The translations under genes were made by a program, and so were the position numbers. DNA of 64,000 nucleotides from Miscanthus floridulus (lineage: Eukaryota; Streptophyta; Magnoliopsida; Poales; Poaceae): NCBI RefSeq assembly GCF_019320115.1, contig NC_089591.1, positions 22,980,502 through 23,044,501 on the forward strand. The letters are read 5' to 3'. How positions within the stretch are numbered: position 1 is the first letter of the stretch; every line of letters starts with the position of its first letter. The notes beneath the pieces were generated by a model. It worked only from the letters and a program-made list of their open reading frames with translations. It was not told the origin of the DNA and made no database searches. Of this stretch, positions 11,186 through 21,400 are shown one piece after another.

Positions 11186-12319
11186 ATGATAGGTTGTTCG
11201 TATCCATCGACTTATGATGGTATAGGTGCTGATGAGTACATGGAGTGGGAAATTGCCATCGATAACATATTTGCTACTCGCTTTATGTGTCCAAGGAGGA
11301 AGGTAAAAAATGCAGTTAGTGTTTTACGACATTCTGCTTTATCTTGGTGGAAGTCTTTAGATCCTTCTAATAAGCCTCAAATTTGGAATGATATGAAACT
11401 TCTTATGCAAGAAACCTTTGTTAATCCACCTCCTGCTTTGACTTCATATGATGAGGTGCACCATTTAGAGGAAGAGTCTGTTGTTATTCCTTCTGCTATG
11501 CCTAACCTTTTGTAGGACAATGTAGAAAAGAGCGAGGATGACATGACAAAAAATGAGAAGTTCACAACCTCATGTGAAAATTCAAAACTATCAACTATTA
11601 CCCCTATTGAATATGAGAGCAAAGGTAATGCCCATGATGCTAAACTCACAGAAGGTGAGAGTTCTCTTGATGTGCTGAATTTTTCCACCAATCATGCTAT
11701 GATAGAGCAAATTTTAGTGGAGCATTCGTTTGATTTACCTTTATCACAAGATGATTTGCTTGATGTTTCTTGTGACGAAGATGACTTGCATGATGATATT
11801 TATGTTATACCCATGCAATCATTGAAGAATGATCATGCTATATTTGTGCTGAAAATGAGACTTGTTATTCATAATGCTAGTGAAGTTGATGAGCTAAAAT
11901 TGTTGTCTTCTTTAAATACTTTGGGTTACATTGAATTTGATGTTCTGTGTAATCTTAGTTCTTTAGAGGAGAAACTTTATGCATATGCTGATTTGCCATG
12001 GTTCTCTAGACATACATATCATGTTTTTGGTAAATATAACAACCAAGGGCAATATTTGATACAACGAGTTTACATTTGTACAAATCCGAATTCTTCTTTT
12101 ATTGTGCAAATTAATGATCAACTAGAAGACAGTAAAATCAATACTGTTGTTATGCCATATTCCTCTAGTTTTGCTTTTCGAACACAAGTGGAATCCAAAG
12201 AAAGGGAGCATATATTTCTTGTTAGTACTAATCTTTTGCAGGATAGTATTGGCAAAAATTGTGTGTATTTCAATCGAGTAGACTACATGTCTATAGGACA
12301 AGACATGCTACAAACCTAG
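11186..12319 (+). CDS. Gag-like protein of element F, with one in-frame amber codon
   Basis: One frame is open from ATG 11186 to the TAG at 12317-12319 (378 codons) except for a single TAG at 11513-11515, probably a mutated CAG. The N-terminal ~80 residues resemble a retrotransposon Gag domain: YPSTYDGIGADEYMEWE, the FATRFMCPRRKVKNAV segment and a SALSWWKSL motif. This is the usual capsid arrangement of an acidic start, ADEYxEWE and a Trp-Trp pair. The rest (about residues 110-377) is acidic, Ser/Asn/Asp-rich and unknown to me, with no zinc knuckle and no protease motif. It would be a structural particle protein acting in the cytoplasm. The reading frame is far better preserved than any other in this window, which fits a younger insertion or selection on its source copies. 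Confidence 0.75.
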
Positions 12320-12439
12320 ACATGTGGTCATATTCTTTCTCACAACATTGTTGATTCCCGTTATTTTGGAAACCTCGTTTGTCCTCATGTTGTGCAGGAT
12401 CGACTTCAAACAAAATCGACACCGAGGATGGCTTTTCGT

Positions 12440-12453
12440 CAAGAAAGGGAGGA
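12440..12453 (+). promoter_or_regulatory. Polypurine tract of element F
   Basis: The purine run AAGAAAGGGAGGA sits immediately upstream of the 3' LTR start at 12454. Confidence 0.75.
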
Positions 12454-13325
12454 TGATGAGGACATGACCTCCATACATATGACCATGCTTGAAGAACTAT
12501 ATGGAGACCAAGGAGATCAGCGAGGGTGTCCTAAGCATGAAGGAGGCCCGAAGATCATCCGGTTCGAGTCACCAAGGTGGAGGCCCAAATCAAGTTCGAG
12601 TCCATCTCGGCCCCCAGGACCAGTCTGCCTTAAACTAGTCACCCAGGATGCATCCGGACTCCATTTCCTGATGATCCACATATGGTTGGAAAGCTAATTT
12701 GATAAGGAAGCCAATCCAAGTGGTTTCATGTTAAAAGACCTTCGGAATCAATAGGAATCATCGAAAAAATTCAGCATCCAGAATCTGTCAGGGTGCTGCG
12801 ACACCAGTCTTTTGGTCCGTTGGACCGTGTATCGTGTTTGGGCCCATTAGGGGGCGCGTCCAGGGGGTGTGATGCCCAAGACTCTATAAATAGCAGCTAT
12901 CACTCTCCTTAGGGTTTGGGTTTTATTTAGTTCTTGATTTCCTTGTGAAACAGACTGTCGTTTTGCTGCAACTGTTCCGCCAAGGCTGCTTGCTGTGAAC
13001 CAGGGCCCCAGTTCTTGATCTTGTTCGCCTGTGGCGATTAGTCCTTTCAAATAAAGACTTGAACTCCTTCTTGTCTTCATAGGCCTCATATTTATTTGCA
13101 ATTTTAGATTGCGTTCATCCTGTTCTTGCTTGTGTTCTCGATTCGCTTGCAGGAAAGCCTTCTCGGTGAGGTCAATCGCGTTCGCGTGGTTGATAACCAA
13201 CGAAGCAATGGTGTAACGGTTGTGGGGTCCGAATCAGTCTTGGTTTAGAGCCTAGATCGTGAACGTCGAGTCTCTACCAATCGACGCTATCATACCTTTT
13301 GGAAGATTGGGACTTGTCTACATCA
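12454..13325 (+). repeat. 3' LTR of element F (872 bp)
   Basis: Direct repeat of 9071-9939, from TGATGAGGACATGACC to CTACATCA, followed by the target-site duplication CCCTC. Confidence 0.92.
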
Positions 13326-13330
13326 CCCTC
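13326..13330. repeat. Target-site duplication, right copy (element F)
   Basis: CCCTC, identical to 9066-9070; the element B integrase resumes directly afterwards. Confidence 0.9.
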
Positions 13331-13961
13331 TGATATGGTCAGAAGGAGGGGAGGATCGTTCTTTGGCCCCGCAAACATCAAGCATGCCAAAGGAGTCGCC
13401 CAAGTGCAAGAGAATCTAAGAATTGCTCAAAGCTAATAGAAGAGTTACATAGATAAAAGGTGAAGAGGCCTTGAGTTCAAAGTTGGGGACTATGTTTACC
13501 TCAAAGTCTCCCCACTTCGAGGCATCATCAGGTTCCATATGAAAGGTAAGTTGGCACCAAAGTATGTAGGACCTTACTGGATTTGTCAGAGAGTTGGCAA
13601 GCTAGCCTACTGAGTTGGAACTACCTAAGGAATTGACCAGAGTGCACCTAGTGTTCCATGTATCTCAACTACCCAAGTGCTTAAAGCTACTAGATGAGAA
13701 AGTACCTATAGAGGCACTTGATATACAGGACACTCTAGAGTATAGGGAGATAAAAAGGCATAGGAGTCTAACGCCCTCTAGGCCTTCAGCATCAGCCACA
13801 TCTAGATACTTGACAGAGTCGATAAGGAAACTAGAAGCAAGATCATACCCATGTGCAAGGTTTAGTGGAGCAACCACACTAAATGGAAGGCCACTTGGGA
13901 GAAAGAGTTAGAACTTCGGATGCTTTACCCCTACCTCTTTGAAAGGTACGTCTCACCTTAA
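13331..13961 (+). pseudogene. Integrase C-terminus and chromodomain of element B
   Basis: This continues the integrase broken at 9070: AKGVAQVQENLRIAQS, then the GDYVYLKVSP-like segment (13490-13515), GKLAPKYVGPY (13548-13580), and ELPKELTRVHLVFHVSQL (13615-13668). The chromodomain-like tail follows: KETRSKIIPMCKV, WSNHTKWKATWEKE and LRMLYPYLFERYV, ending at TAA 13959-13961. In chromoviruses this domain is thought to guide insertion to modified histones. Stops replace Gln or Arg (for example V-stop-WSNH), and the frame changes near 13608. It is collinear with 39240-39785 of B'. Confidence 0.75.
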
Positions 13962-13976
13962 ATCTCAAGACAAGAT

Positions 13977-13994
13977 TCCTGTGAGGAGGGAGGA
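13977..13994 (+). promoter_or_regulatory. Polypurine tract of element B
   Basis: TGAGGAGGGAGGAC directly upstream of the 3' LTR start, aligned with TAAGGGGGTAGGAC at 39806-39819 in B'. Confidence 0.65.
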
Positions 13995-15565
13995 CTATAA
14001 AAACCTAGGTTTTCCAATAACCAAAAATCTAAACTTAAAAATTTTTCTAACAAAACCCATGTATGGTGAGTGTGCATACTAGGAAACCACCCATGTAGTT
14101 GCACAAGTATATCCCCTAGGCTAGCTTGTTTGAGCATGTTGCATTTTAAATTCAACTTGTGAGTTACATCTTCATGATTTTATGTGATATAATAAAATCA
14201 ACTAAACCTTTTAATAAAATTGTTGTGTGTGTTGCCAACCTTTGGCGTGTACCATAATACCCTAGTTGACCCCTAGTGGACCCCATAAGGTTGTGTACAT
14301 GCTTCACAACACATGTACACACACATAGGAGCCCAAGGTGTAGCATGGAATGGGAAAAGAAATAGAAAAGGAATTAGGAAAGGGGAAGTAAATGGAAAGG
14401 CCAAAGCAGCCCGGCTAGCGCCATGGCCTAGCTCTGCTCCCATGCTCAACGATGCCCACACATGGTAGAGATGGCCCAGTAACAGCCCATGCCGCACCCA
14501 CTCATGTAGCGATGCACAGTCATCGTCTTCTCCCCTGCAGCTGATAGCCTAGACCTACCTATCATCCCCATCCCCCGCCCTTTCTCTACTTTTCCAAAAG
14601 CAGAGCACCAATGACTAGGGGAATCTGGCAATCCCCCATATGCCCTGGCTGTCCGTGCCCCTGGCCATTGCACTCCAATGCACGGATGCACGCCATGTCT
14701 GCAATCCTAGCACGCATTGCCTCCCTAGCTAGTGTCACGATGTGCATGACATCGCTGTGGACCCACGCCCCCTTGACACCTCCTCTCCTCTCCTTGACCA
14801 CTAGGGATTCAAATTGGAGGCGCCTATGCCCATGCAACCACCCCAAGCTCCTAAAACCCTAGGCCAGAGCCCTTGATCGCCCTCCACGTACCCCCTTCCC
14901 CTCCATTTGTCGTTCACCGATCACCGTGGCTGCAACCTCCCTATAAGAGGGCACCGTTGGTGCCCTAGCGCTCTTCCATCCACCCTACCACCACTAGTGG
15001 CTTCACCAACCACACCCCAAGCCAGGGAAGGGAGGAGAAGAAAGGAGGAGGAGGGAGGAAGGAGCCTAAGCCACTAGAGCACCGCCGTAGCCATAGGAGC
15101 AGAGGACACCACCCCTATTGGCTATACCGACATCACGGTTCTCCATACACTACACTACCTCATCATGGCCTTGCCTCGCCACCGTAGCAGCATACTACTT
15201 ACACCGCCACCACGGTGAGTCCCCCGATGCTGTTCTCCTATGCTCGCCGTCGTGGACACGCTATGCCATGCCACCGTGTTCTCCCCCTTGGGAGGGCCAA
15301 AGGCCACCCTTTTCGCCATCATGGTGCATCGCACACACGCACACATGCACATAAGCCAAGGCTCAGCCTTGCTAAGCAACATGGGCTTGAGAACATTGGT
15401 GCCACCATGACACGCCCGCCATGCTCGCCATGGCCAGACCACGCCATGGCACAGTCAGTGGTTCGACCACCTTGGACTAGTAGAGGTAGAACGAGTGCCT
15501 CAGCAAGCTTCACCTCATCAAGGGACATGTCATGCACAAGATGAGAGGAGAAGAGAAGGCTTCGA
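13995..15565 (+). repeat. 3' LTR of element B, first 1571 bp
   Basis: It starts TATAAAAACC (the usual TG changed to TA), aligned with TGTAACAACCC of the B' LTR. An AT-rich U3 is followed by a GC-rich block (14330-15540) with a TATA-like box at 14942 and an A/G-rich leader, as in B'. It is cut at 15565/15566 by the reverse-oriented LTR of element D. Open frames in the GC-rich block (for example 15215-15544) have no family and are probably chance. Confidence 0.7.
14942..14948 (+). promoter_or_regulatory. TATA-like box in the element B LTR
   Basis: TATAAGA in CCCTATAAGAGGG, at the position of TATAAAA in the B' LTRs (29993 and 40791). One base weaker than consensus. Confidence 0.45.
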
Positions 15566-18500
15566 TGTAGCAGTACCATCCAATTTATAAGAGCACAAGT
15601 ACAATAGCAGCCCAGTAAGCGGTCGCACTATCATACTTGAGCCCAGATAAACCCGATAGTCCATCGAGTAACACAAAGGGTCTCGATTCAACCAACATAC
15701 AACCAAGGTCATACATGATTTAACATACATGTCACATGTTACATAAAGTTCACAAATATAGTTCCATACATCAGAGTATGATTAAAAGTTATTACAAACC
15801 AAGTTTAGGTAAAATAGTAGGGAAAGCAAATAAAGTTTGAAACCAACATCTATCATCACTGTTCAAATATGGTGCTAGTCATGATCACATTTCTACAAAA
15901 GCATAAGAGAGGAATTAATGAGAGATGACTTGCCCAGGGCCCTACTCCTCATCCATGGTCGGATAGAAGCAGTTCTTACAGTAGCCATGATACATCGTAT
16001 TATCTACAACAATGGGAAATAAACCCTAAGAACAAGAAGGTACTCAGCTAGACTTACCCATCATAAACCAAAAATAAAGTGACTCCAAGGATCATGCAAG
16101 GCTTTATAAGTGGAGCTAGCTTGACAACATTTTACATAGAAAGCCACTAATTCAACTATACCTTTTATAATCCAATCATCAAGTTAATTATTGCTATTCA
16201 TCTCTAGATTAGCAACTAACATGTGCTAAACATGTGGTATATCATTTAGTAGCATAACAATAATAACCATAGCTGATGTAGTAATTCCATGTTCTTCATA
16301 ACCATCATTCCATAATACAGTTACTACGATGCTAGAGCTAGCCAAGTTTCCCACTATCTAGGAGAGACAGCGATTCAAATCGATTTCAACTAGCTAGGGA
16401 ATTTATTCCTAATACAAACCTAGGCAGACTAGATCAACAGTCACCTTAGGTCACCTTTGGTACAACTCAGGTCCACATTTCATAGGTTCGATCAGTGTCG
16501 CATAATCAGGGACGACCAGCTGCTAGGACAATTAGGACTACCCTACCCTTGGGCTCATGTCTGGCTCACCGCACATCCTTACTACCATCCAGAGTGCACA
16601 CTCTTATAGAATAGGGCCCATCCTGAGTTGAGCTACTTAGCTTCGTGGTCAGCTAAGTGAGAGTCATGCGTTCAATCTCAATAGAAGTTCCAACAATGGT
16701 ACGGTCCTTAATTGGCATAGACAGGAATCACATGAGCCAACCTACACATAGACTCCATCCAACCTCCAGTTACATTACCCCATGGTTCTTTTCTACGATA
16801 GCAAATATAGCCAACCATGCTCCGATATCCACCTATATCTCGTAGGTGATAGGAAATCACCCGAATTCTACCAGTCTAAGCATGGCTAAGCATATATTCG
16901 ATCCTAGACCTACATAGGGTTAAAGGTATATTTATCTAGACAAGGTAGTTCTATGCATCAAGTGTTTCCAATTCAACTCTTATAACTTAATGCATCAAAC
17001 ACAAAGGACTCAAGTGATATTTTGTAAAACATGGGAGACTTAGAATACTCCAGGGCTTGCCTTTGATAAAGGAAGTTGGCCTATGATCCAAGCACTTGAT
17101 TAAGTCCTCAAGAGTTTGCTCCTCTCCTTCTGAAGCTATGGCCTAAGGTGCCTCCTATTGTTCCTCTTTCTTCTTCGTTGAATTCCAATAGAGTGATCCC
17201 CTCGGACGATCCTATATGCATGAGCATGAAATAAGATATCACAAATGCATATATAATGACATGTATAATATGATATGATATGATGAATATATCCTCATAA
17301 GTGTTCTCAGCAGCATTGCATTACAGTGATAACAAGTTAGATTTTCTTTTACTGAGTAGGTGCATAGCTCTTCTCTAGTAACTTAAACAAACACTTATGT
17401 AAATCATTTTCTGGACTACAAGACTAGTAGCCACTTGTTTTGATCATAACTGGAGTTACACACATTAAAATAATATGGTTGTGGACTTTCTAGAAAGTTT
17501 ATGAAATTTCCTACAACTTTATTTTAATCATCTTAATGTGATTCAGCAGTTATCTAGGTCAAACAAATCAATCTTTTAGATTTGTCTAGAGAGGAAGCAT
17601 TTCTAATAGTAGACTTCTAACAGCCATAATTCTTAAACCATAAGACTTATTACTATGAAAATTTAATACCAGGTAGATAAGTAAGTTATCTACAACTTTT
17701 TTACTAACAAGTTTTATAGAAATGATCATTATCATTATGAAATCATCACCACAACAGAAACTACACATGAAGTTATCTAATCGAATTATAAAGCAATAAT
17801 TAACTAGTTGCCGTATAATTAAATACTTCTAAGCCTCACTAATAGTATCAAAAGATTATATCAATCACACACACCATAGAAAAACATTATGGTTAAGCCT
17901 AACTAATTTATTTATATTCATTTATTAATTTTCTTAGATAATAAGGTGATTTACAAAGTAAATACTTCGAGTGCTCAATAAATTTCAAGAAATTTACAAT
18001 AGGCTATACATGAGCCTAATAGTCTACTATACAAATTTCATGCCATTTGGATAAGTATAGCTACCTCTAGAAAAATGACATGTTACATATGCTTATTTTA
18101 GCAAAAATAGTTTAGCATAGTGAAAAGTGTCAAGCAATAGATTTAATATTTTTCTTACTTTCATCCAATCATGAGAATACTGTTCAAAAATTTGTATGAT
18201 CATATGTTATTCATTTTTACCGCATTTAATTTTACTAGAAACTAGCAATTAATTAGGATTAAATATGAAGACCATATTTCAATTATGCCTACCAGTAGGT
18301 TTAGCATTTTTCCTAGCTAGAGAATGTCAACACAAGACTAGCAAAATTGGAATCATAATTTTATCACCTTCCTAGCTCAAGTTATGCAATTTATAAGATA
18401 GAAACTATTTTAAAAACACATATATTGCTCAATTCAATTCTTCTAGAAAAATACCTTAAATAGTAGATTTAATATTTTTATCAAATGGTACACTTCATGA

Positions 18501-20045
18501 TCAATCTAACAAAATTTGGTTCACCCCATTTGGATACTCCTAGCTCAATATATAATTTTTGCAAGTTAGCAACAAAATCTATGAAATATAAACAAAGAAA
18601 ATCAAATTTTCACTTCGAGCGCTATAGCTAGGTGCACCCGGTCCATACACCCATGGTGGCTGACACACGGGTCCCACAGTTAACCCTAGCCCCATGCATC
18701 AGCAAAATAGATCAGAGGTGGCGCTTTGACCGATGAGAACTCGCCGACGGTGAGGTCACCGGCGACGAGGTCACCACCGACGTGTTCCCCACACCCTTGC
18801 ACACCCGTTGGTACCCTTGGTTGGCTCGGTGGATCACCGGAGCTAGCTCGTCGGTGAGCATGGTGGCTCGATGGTGGTGCGCTGTGTTGAGCCCATCATC
18901 TTCGGTGACGGTGAGCCTAGGTGAGCACTACTACGACATCTACAAACCCTAGCGAAGCTCTACGATGTGGATTAGGTTAGGGTGTTGTAGCGGCGAAGCT
19001 TGGCTGCATGCATGGTGGCATGGCGGTGTGAGCACGGTGGCAGCATAGTGATGTTCTAGTGGGAAAGGTGATGCAAGCGTTCATCCATCTTCCCCATGAG
19101 CTTCGTTGTCCTAAGGCTAAACCCTAACGCCTAACTACGAGAGAGAATGATGATCGGACAGGCACGACCATGGTGACGTGCATGGCGATGGTGCTCTTGG
19201 CTCATGGCACTGTTGCCCGCATTTCAGCATCGACGACGCGGTAGCAACTCAACGAGCTACGGCTGTAGCTTTTAGGACCTACAACAAAGATGAATCAAGA
19301 GAGAGAGATATTTGAGGAGTGGTGAATAGGGCTGGCCACGTTAGCTCATAGCTCGGTGGCGCTCCATGGCCATGCGGCGACAGCAACGGCCCGTAGGCCT
19401 TTATCTTGGCTCAAGCTAAGGCAATGGTGGGCCAGTGAGGTGGAGGAGGTGATGGCCGAGAAATGTGCATGAGCAATCACACAATGGCACTGATGGCAGT
19501 GGTGTGCGAGCTCAGTGGACCTAGGTGATGACGATGGCAGGCGCTGCGGTTTCGCTCAGGCGCGGCGAGGGTGAGAGAGAGGCAGAGCGAGGTGAGTGAG
19601 AGTGAGTGAGGAGGGAGGGATGCATTGCTGCCATTTTGTTGCCCACATCGGCCTAATGCACAGGCCCAACGTCGGTGGATAGCCTCCATGTGGTGGTCGT
19701 AGCCTGACACTGGTAGACCACTGACGCGCATCCACGGCGCTGATTCAGACTCCACTAAACTAGGACTAATGAAGCAAGTTAAAGCGACCTAGTCCTCCTA
19801 ATCCATGGTGATTGAGCAAAAACTTCCTTAATAAAAATTGTAGAGCTATGTGAGTACTACATGATTGCTTAAAGGAGTTTTGTCTAATTTGGAATGGTTT
19901 TCAAACTACAAGGCTCCAAAGTGGGCTACATTGAAACTGAAAATAACTTCAAGACTTATTGAAATTTCAAGTTTTGAAAATAGCATTTTGTTGATACTTG
20001 TGAGCTCTATTTGACCATGTTAGACACTAAATTAGCTCAAGACCC
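15566..20045 (-). repeat. Reverse-oriented Tekay-type LTR, probable 3' LTR of element D (4480 bp, start missing)
   Basis: Read on the - strand it begins inside an AT-rich U3 at 20045, passes a GC-rich block (19770-18620) and a long AT-rich R/U5, and ends in CA at 15567-15566 (TGTAGCAG on the + strand). Compared with the related fragment 3261-2643, about 390 bp of LTR start are missing. At 20045-20053 it is fused directly to the integrase of D, so integrase C-terminus, polypurine tract and LTR start are deleted. An acidic EFNEEERG-like coding scrap lies at about 17190. It could instead belong to a second related element. No gene is seen. Confidence 0.6.
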
Positions 20046-20052
20046 TTATGGA

Positions 20053-20376
20053 ATCGAGACCTTGTTGTGTTAGCGGGAGGCCTATAATGAAGTCCATACT
20101 TATTTCCTCCCATTTCTAGCCTAGAATAGGCAACGACGGAAGTAATCCAGTAGATTTCAAATGAATGGTCTTGACTCTACTACAACTATCACACCTAGCG
20201 ACATAGGCGGTGATTTCCTTCTTCATCTTGGTCCACCAAAAATGGGTTTTAAAATCTTGGTATATTTTGCTACTACCTAGATGGATAGACAACTTGGATG
20301 AATAAGCTTCATCTAAAATTTGGTTTCTAAGTTCTTGGTCTTTTGGTACCACAAGTCGGTCCTCGAACCATAACAC
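20053..20376 (-). pseudogene. Integrase N-terminus of element D, truncated
   Basis: From 20376 downward the frame reads FEDRLVVPKDQELRNQILDE, then the zinc-binding HHCC region (SIHLGSSK, FKTHFWW and ARCDSCSRVK). After a TAG it continues with KWEEISMDFIIGLP, which carries the first catalytic Asp, and stops being integrase at GLDSI near 20053. The second Asp and the Glu of the DDE triad are missing because of the deletion that joins it to the LTR. It lies directly downstream of the RNase H in the same element. Confidence 0.8.
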
Positions 20377-20399
20377 ACCTCTTTCATGTAACCTAAAAT

Positions 20400-20903
20400 G
20401 CTTGGTTTCCTATTCTTTCATCTTTTGCTTGATGTGGAACACACTCACATCTGTCTTCTATAGTTCTATGATTTTGCTCTCAAGTGAGCAACTGACAGTG
20501 ATATTGTGTAGCACCACAGGATGCAACAGATTAAATCCATCCTCCAACAGAGAATTGCAATGATACTTCTGGCTCAAGGCATCTGCTACCACATTTGCCT
20601 TACCAGGATGATAATGCACTTCCAAGTTATAGTCCTTAATCAGCTCAACCATCTATGTTGTCTCATGTTCAACTCAGGTTGAGTGAAGATATATTTGCGA
20701 ATATTGTGATCAGTGTATATGTGACATATTTCCCAACAAGTAATGTCTTCATATCTTCAATGCTGTGAACAACTATGGCAAGCTCTAAATCATGGATGGG
20801 ATAGTTGACTTCATGCTTTCTCAATTTTTGAGAAGCATAGGCAATAACTCAGGCCTTCTTGCATGAGCACACACCCCAAACCTATACCTGATGCATCATA
20901 GAA
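20400..20903 (-). pseudogene. RNase H of element D (downstream half of the split domain)
   Basis: From 20903 the - strand reads FYDASGIGLGCVLMQ-like, followed by ASQKLRKHEVNYPIHDLELA and, at 20652-20560, ELIKDYNLEVHYHPGKANVV and ADALS. These are the first Asp, the Glu region and the last Asp of a gypsy RNase H. Element C inserted just before the first catalytic Asp; the upstream residues (YWKAFQCV-like) are found at 49000-49015. Confidence 0.75.
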
Positions 20904-20908
20904 TACAT
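20904..20908. repeat. Target-site duplication, left copy (element C)
   Basis: TACAT before the 5' LTR; the right copy is CACAT at 48990-48994, one base different. Confidence 0.75.
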
Positions 20909-21379
20909 TGTGGGGGTATTAACCCCTATACCCTTACGGCTAGGCTTGGGCCGGCACGGACTAGGGCGTCTGGCCCACTAAAGACGACGTGCGGCTTGTC
21001 CAATCTGTTTGGAGTCCCACGTAAGGAATCAAGGCAGATTTGGAGATCAAGCAAGATCCTGGTCGGTTATAATAGGAATCCTTATCCGGCCACCTATGGC
21101 GATTGTAACTGGTTAGGATTAGTTTCTAGATCTATAACCCTGCCCCCCAGGACTATATAAGGTAGGCAAGGGACCCCTCTAAAAATCATCTCTCATTGAC
21201 ATATAGTAATACAATCAGATGCAGTACGTAGGTATTACGCCTTCACGGTGGTCGAACCTGGATAAAACCTCATGTTTGTCTTGTGTCACCATCTTGTTTG
21301 TAGCTTGCGCATCTATCTACCAATAATCTACTACCTTGGGCATACCCCTAGGTAGACTGCTGACCATATTTCATTGATA
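20909..21379 (+). repeat. 5' LTR of element C (471 bp)
   Basis: It starts TGTGGGGGTATTAACCCC and ends TTTCATTGATA (CA changed to TA), repeated at 48520-48989. A TATA box (TATATAA) lies at 21154-21160. Confidence 0.92.
21154..21160 (+). promoter_or_regulatory. TATA box in the C 5' LTR
   Basis: TATATAA in GGACTATATAAGG, matched at 48765-48771 in the 3' LTR. Confidence 0.7.
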
Positions 21380-21380
21380 G

Positions 21381-21398
21381 TGGCATGCTAGGTAGGGG
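21381..21398 (+). promoter_or_regulatory. Probable primer binding site of element C
   Basis: TGGCATGCTAGGTAGGGG begins one base after the LTR end, where a primer site is expected. It is clearly not the Met type. It resembles the TGGCxxGCCAGGTAGGGG type of some grass Tat elements; I do not assign the tRNA. Confidence 0.55.
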
Positions 21399-21400
21399 GT

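Larger units (their letters stand above)
9071..13325 (+). mobile_element. Element F: complete gag-only non-autonomous LTR retrotransposon (4255 bp)
   Basis: Two direct LTRs (869 and 872 bp, about 92% alike by eye), a tRNA-Met primer site, a polypurine run and a perfect 5-bp target-site duplication define a complete insertion inside the integrase of element B. The only coding capacity is a Gag-like ORF at 11186-12319. No protease, RT, RNase H or integrase is present, so mobility must depend on proteins from another element. The Met-type primer site and the Gag N-terminus suggest a gypsy-type partner; the family name is unknown to me. Confidence 0.9.
3261..15565 (+). mobile_element. Element B: Tekay/Del-type Ty3/gypsy element, decayed and multiply interrupted
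   Basis: The order is 5' LTR remnant, tRNA-Met-type primer binding site, orf0, gag, protease, RT, RNase H, integrase, chromodomain, polypurine tract and the first 1571 bp of the 3' LTR. It is collinear with B' (29026-44235). After removing F and one target-site copy, its internal region is about 6.37 kb, against 6.39 kb in B'. Reverse-transcribed order, integrase before a chromodomain and the Met primer site identify a chromovirus. Many in-frame stops and shifts make it non-functional. The rest of its 3' LTR must lie right of the nested block, outside the window. Confidence 0.8.

Noticed and set aside
9541..13200. Frames on the - strand in both F LTRs (about 90-117 codons)
   Set aside because: Present in both LTR copies only because they are repeats; no homology and opposite to the transcript.
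15155..15579. Overlapping frames in the GC-rich block of the element B LTR
   Set aside because: Several frames on both strands overlap with no domain; base composition explains them.
2643..20045. 2643-3367 and 19806-20045 as the two LTRs of a single element B
   Set aside because: They share orientation, but identity is only about two-thirds and B' shows that this sequence is not part of the B-type LTR; an inserted reverse-oriented LTR explains it better.
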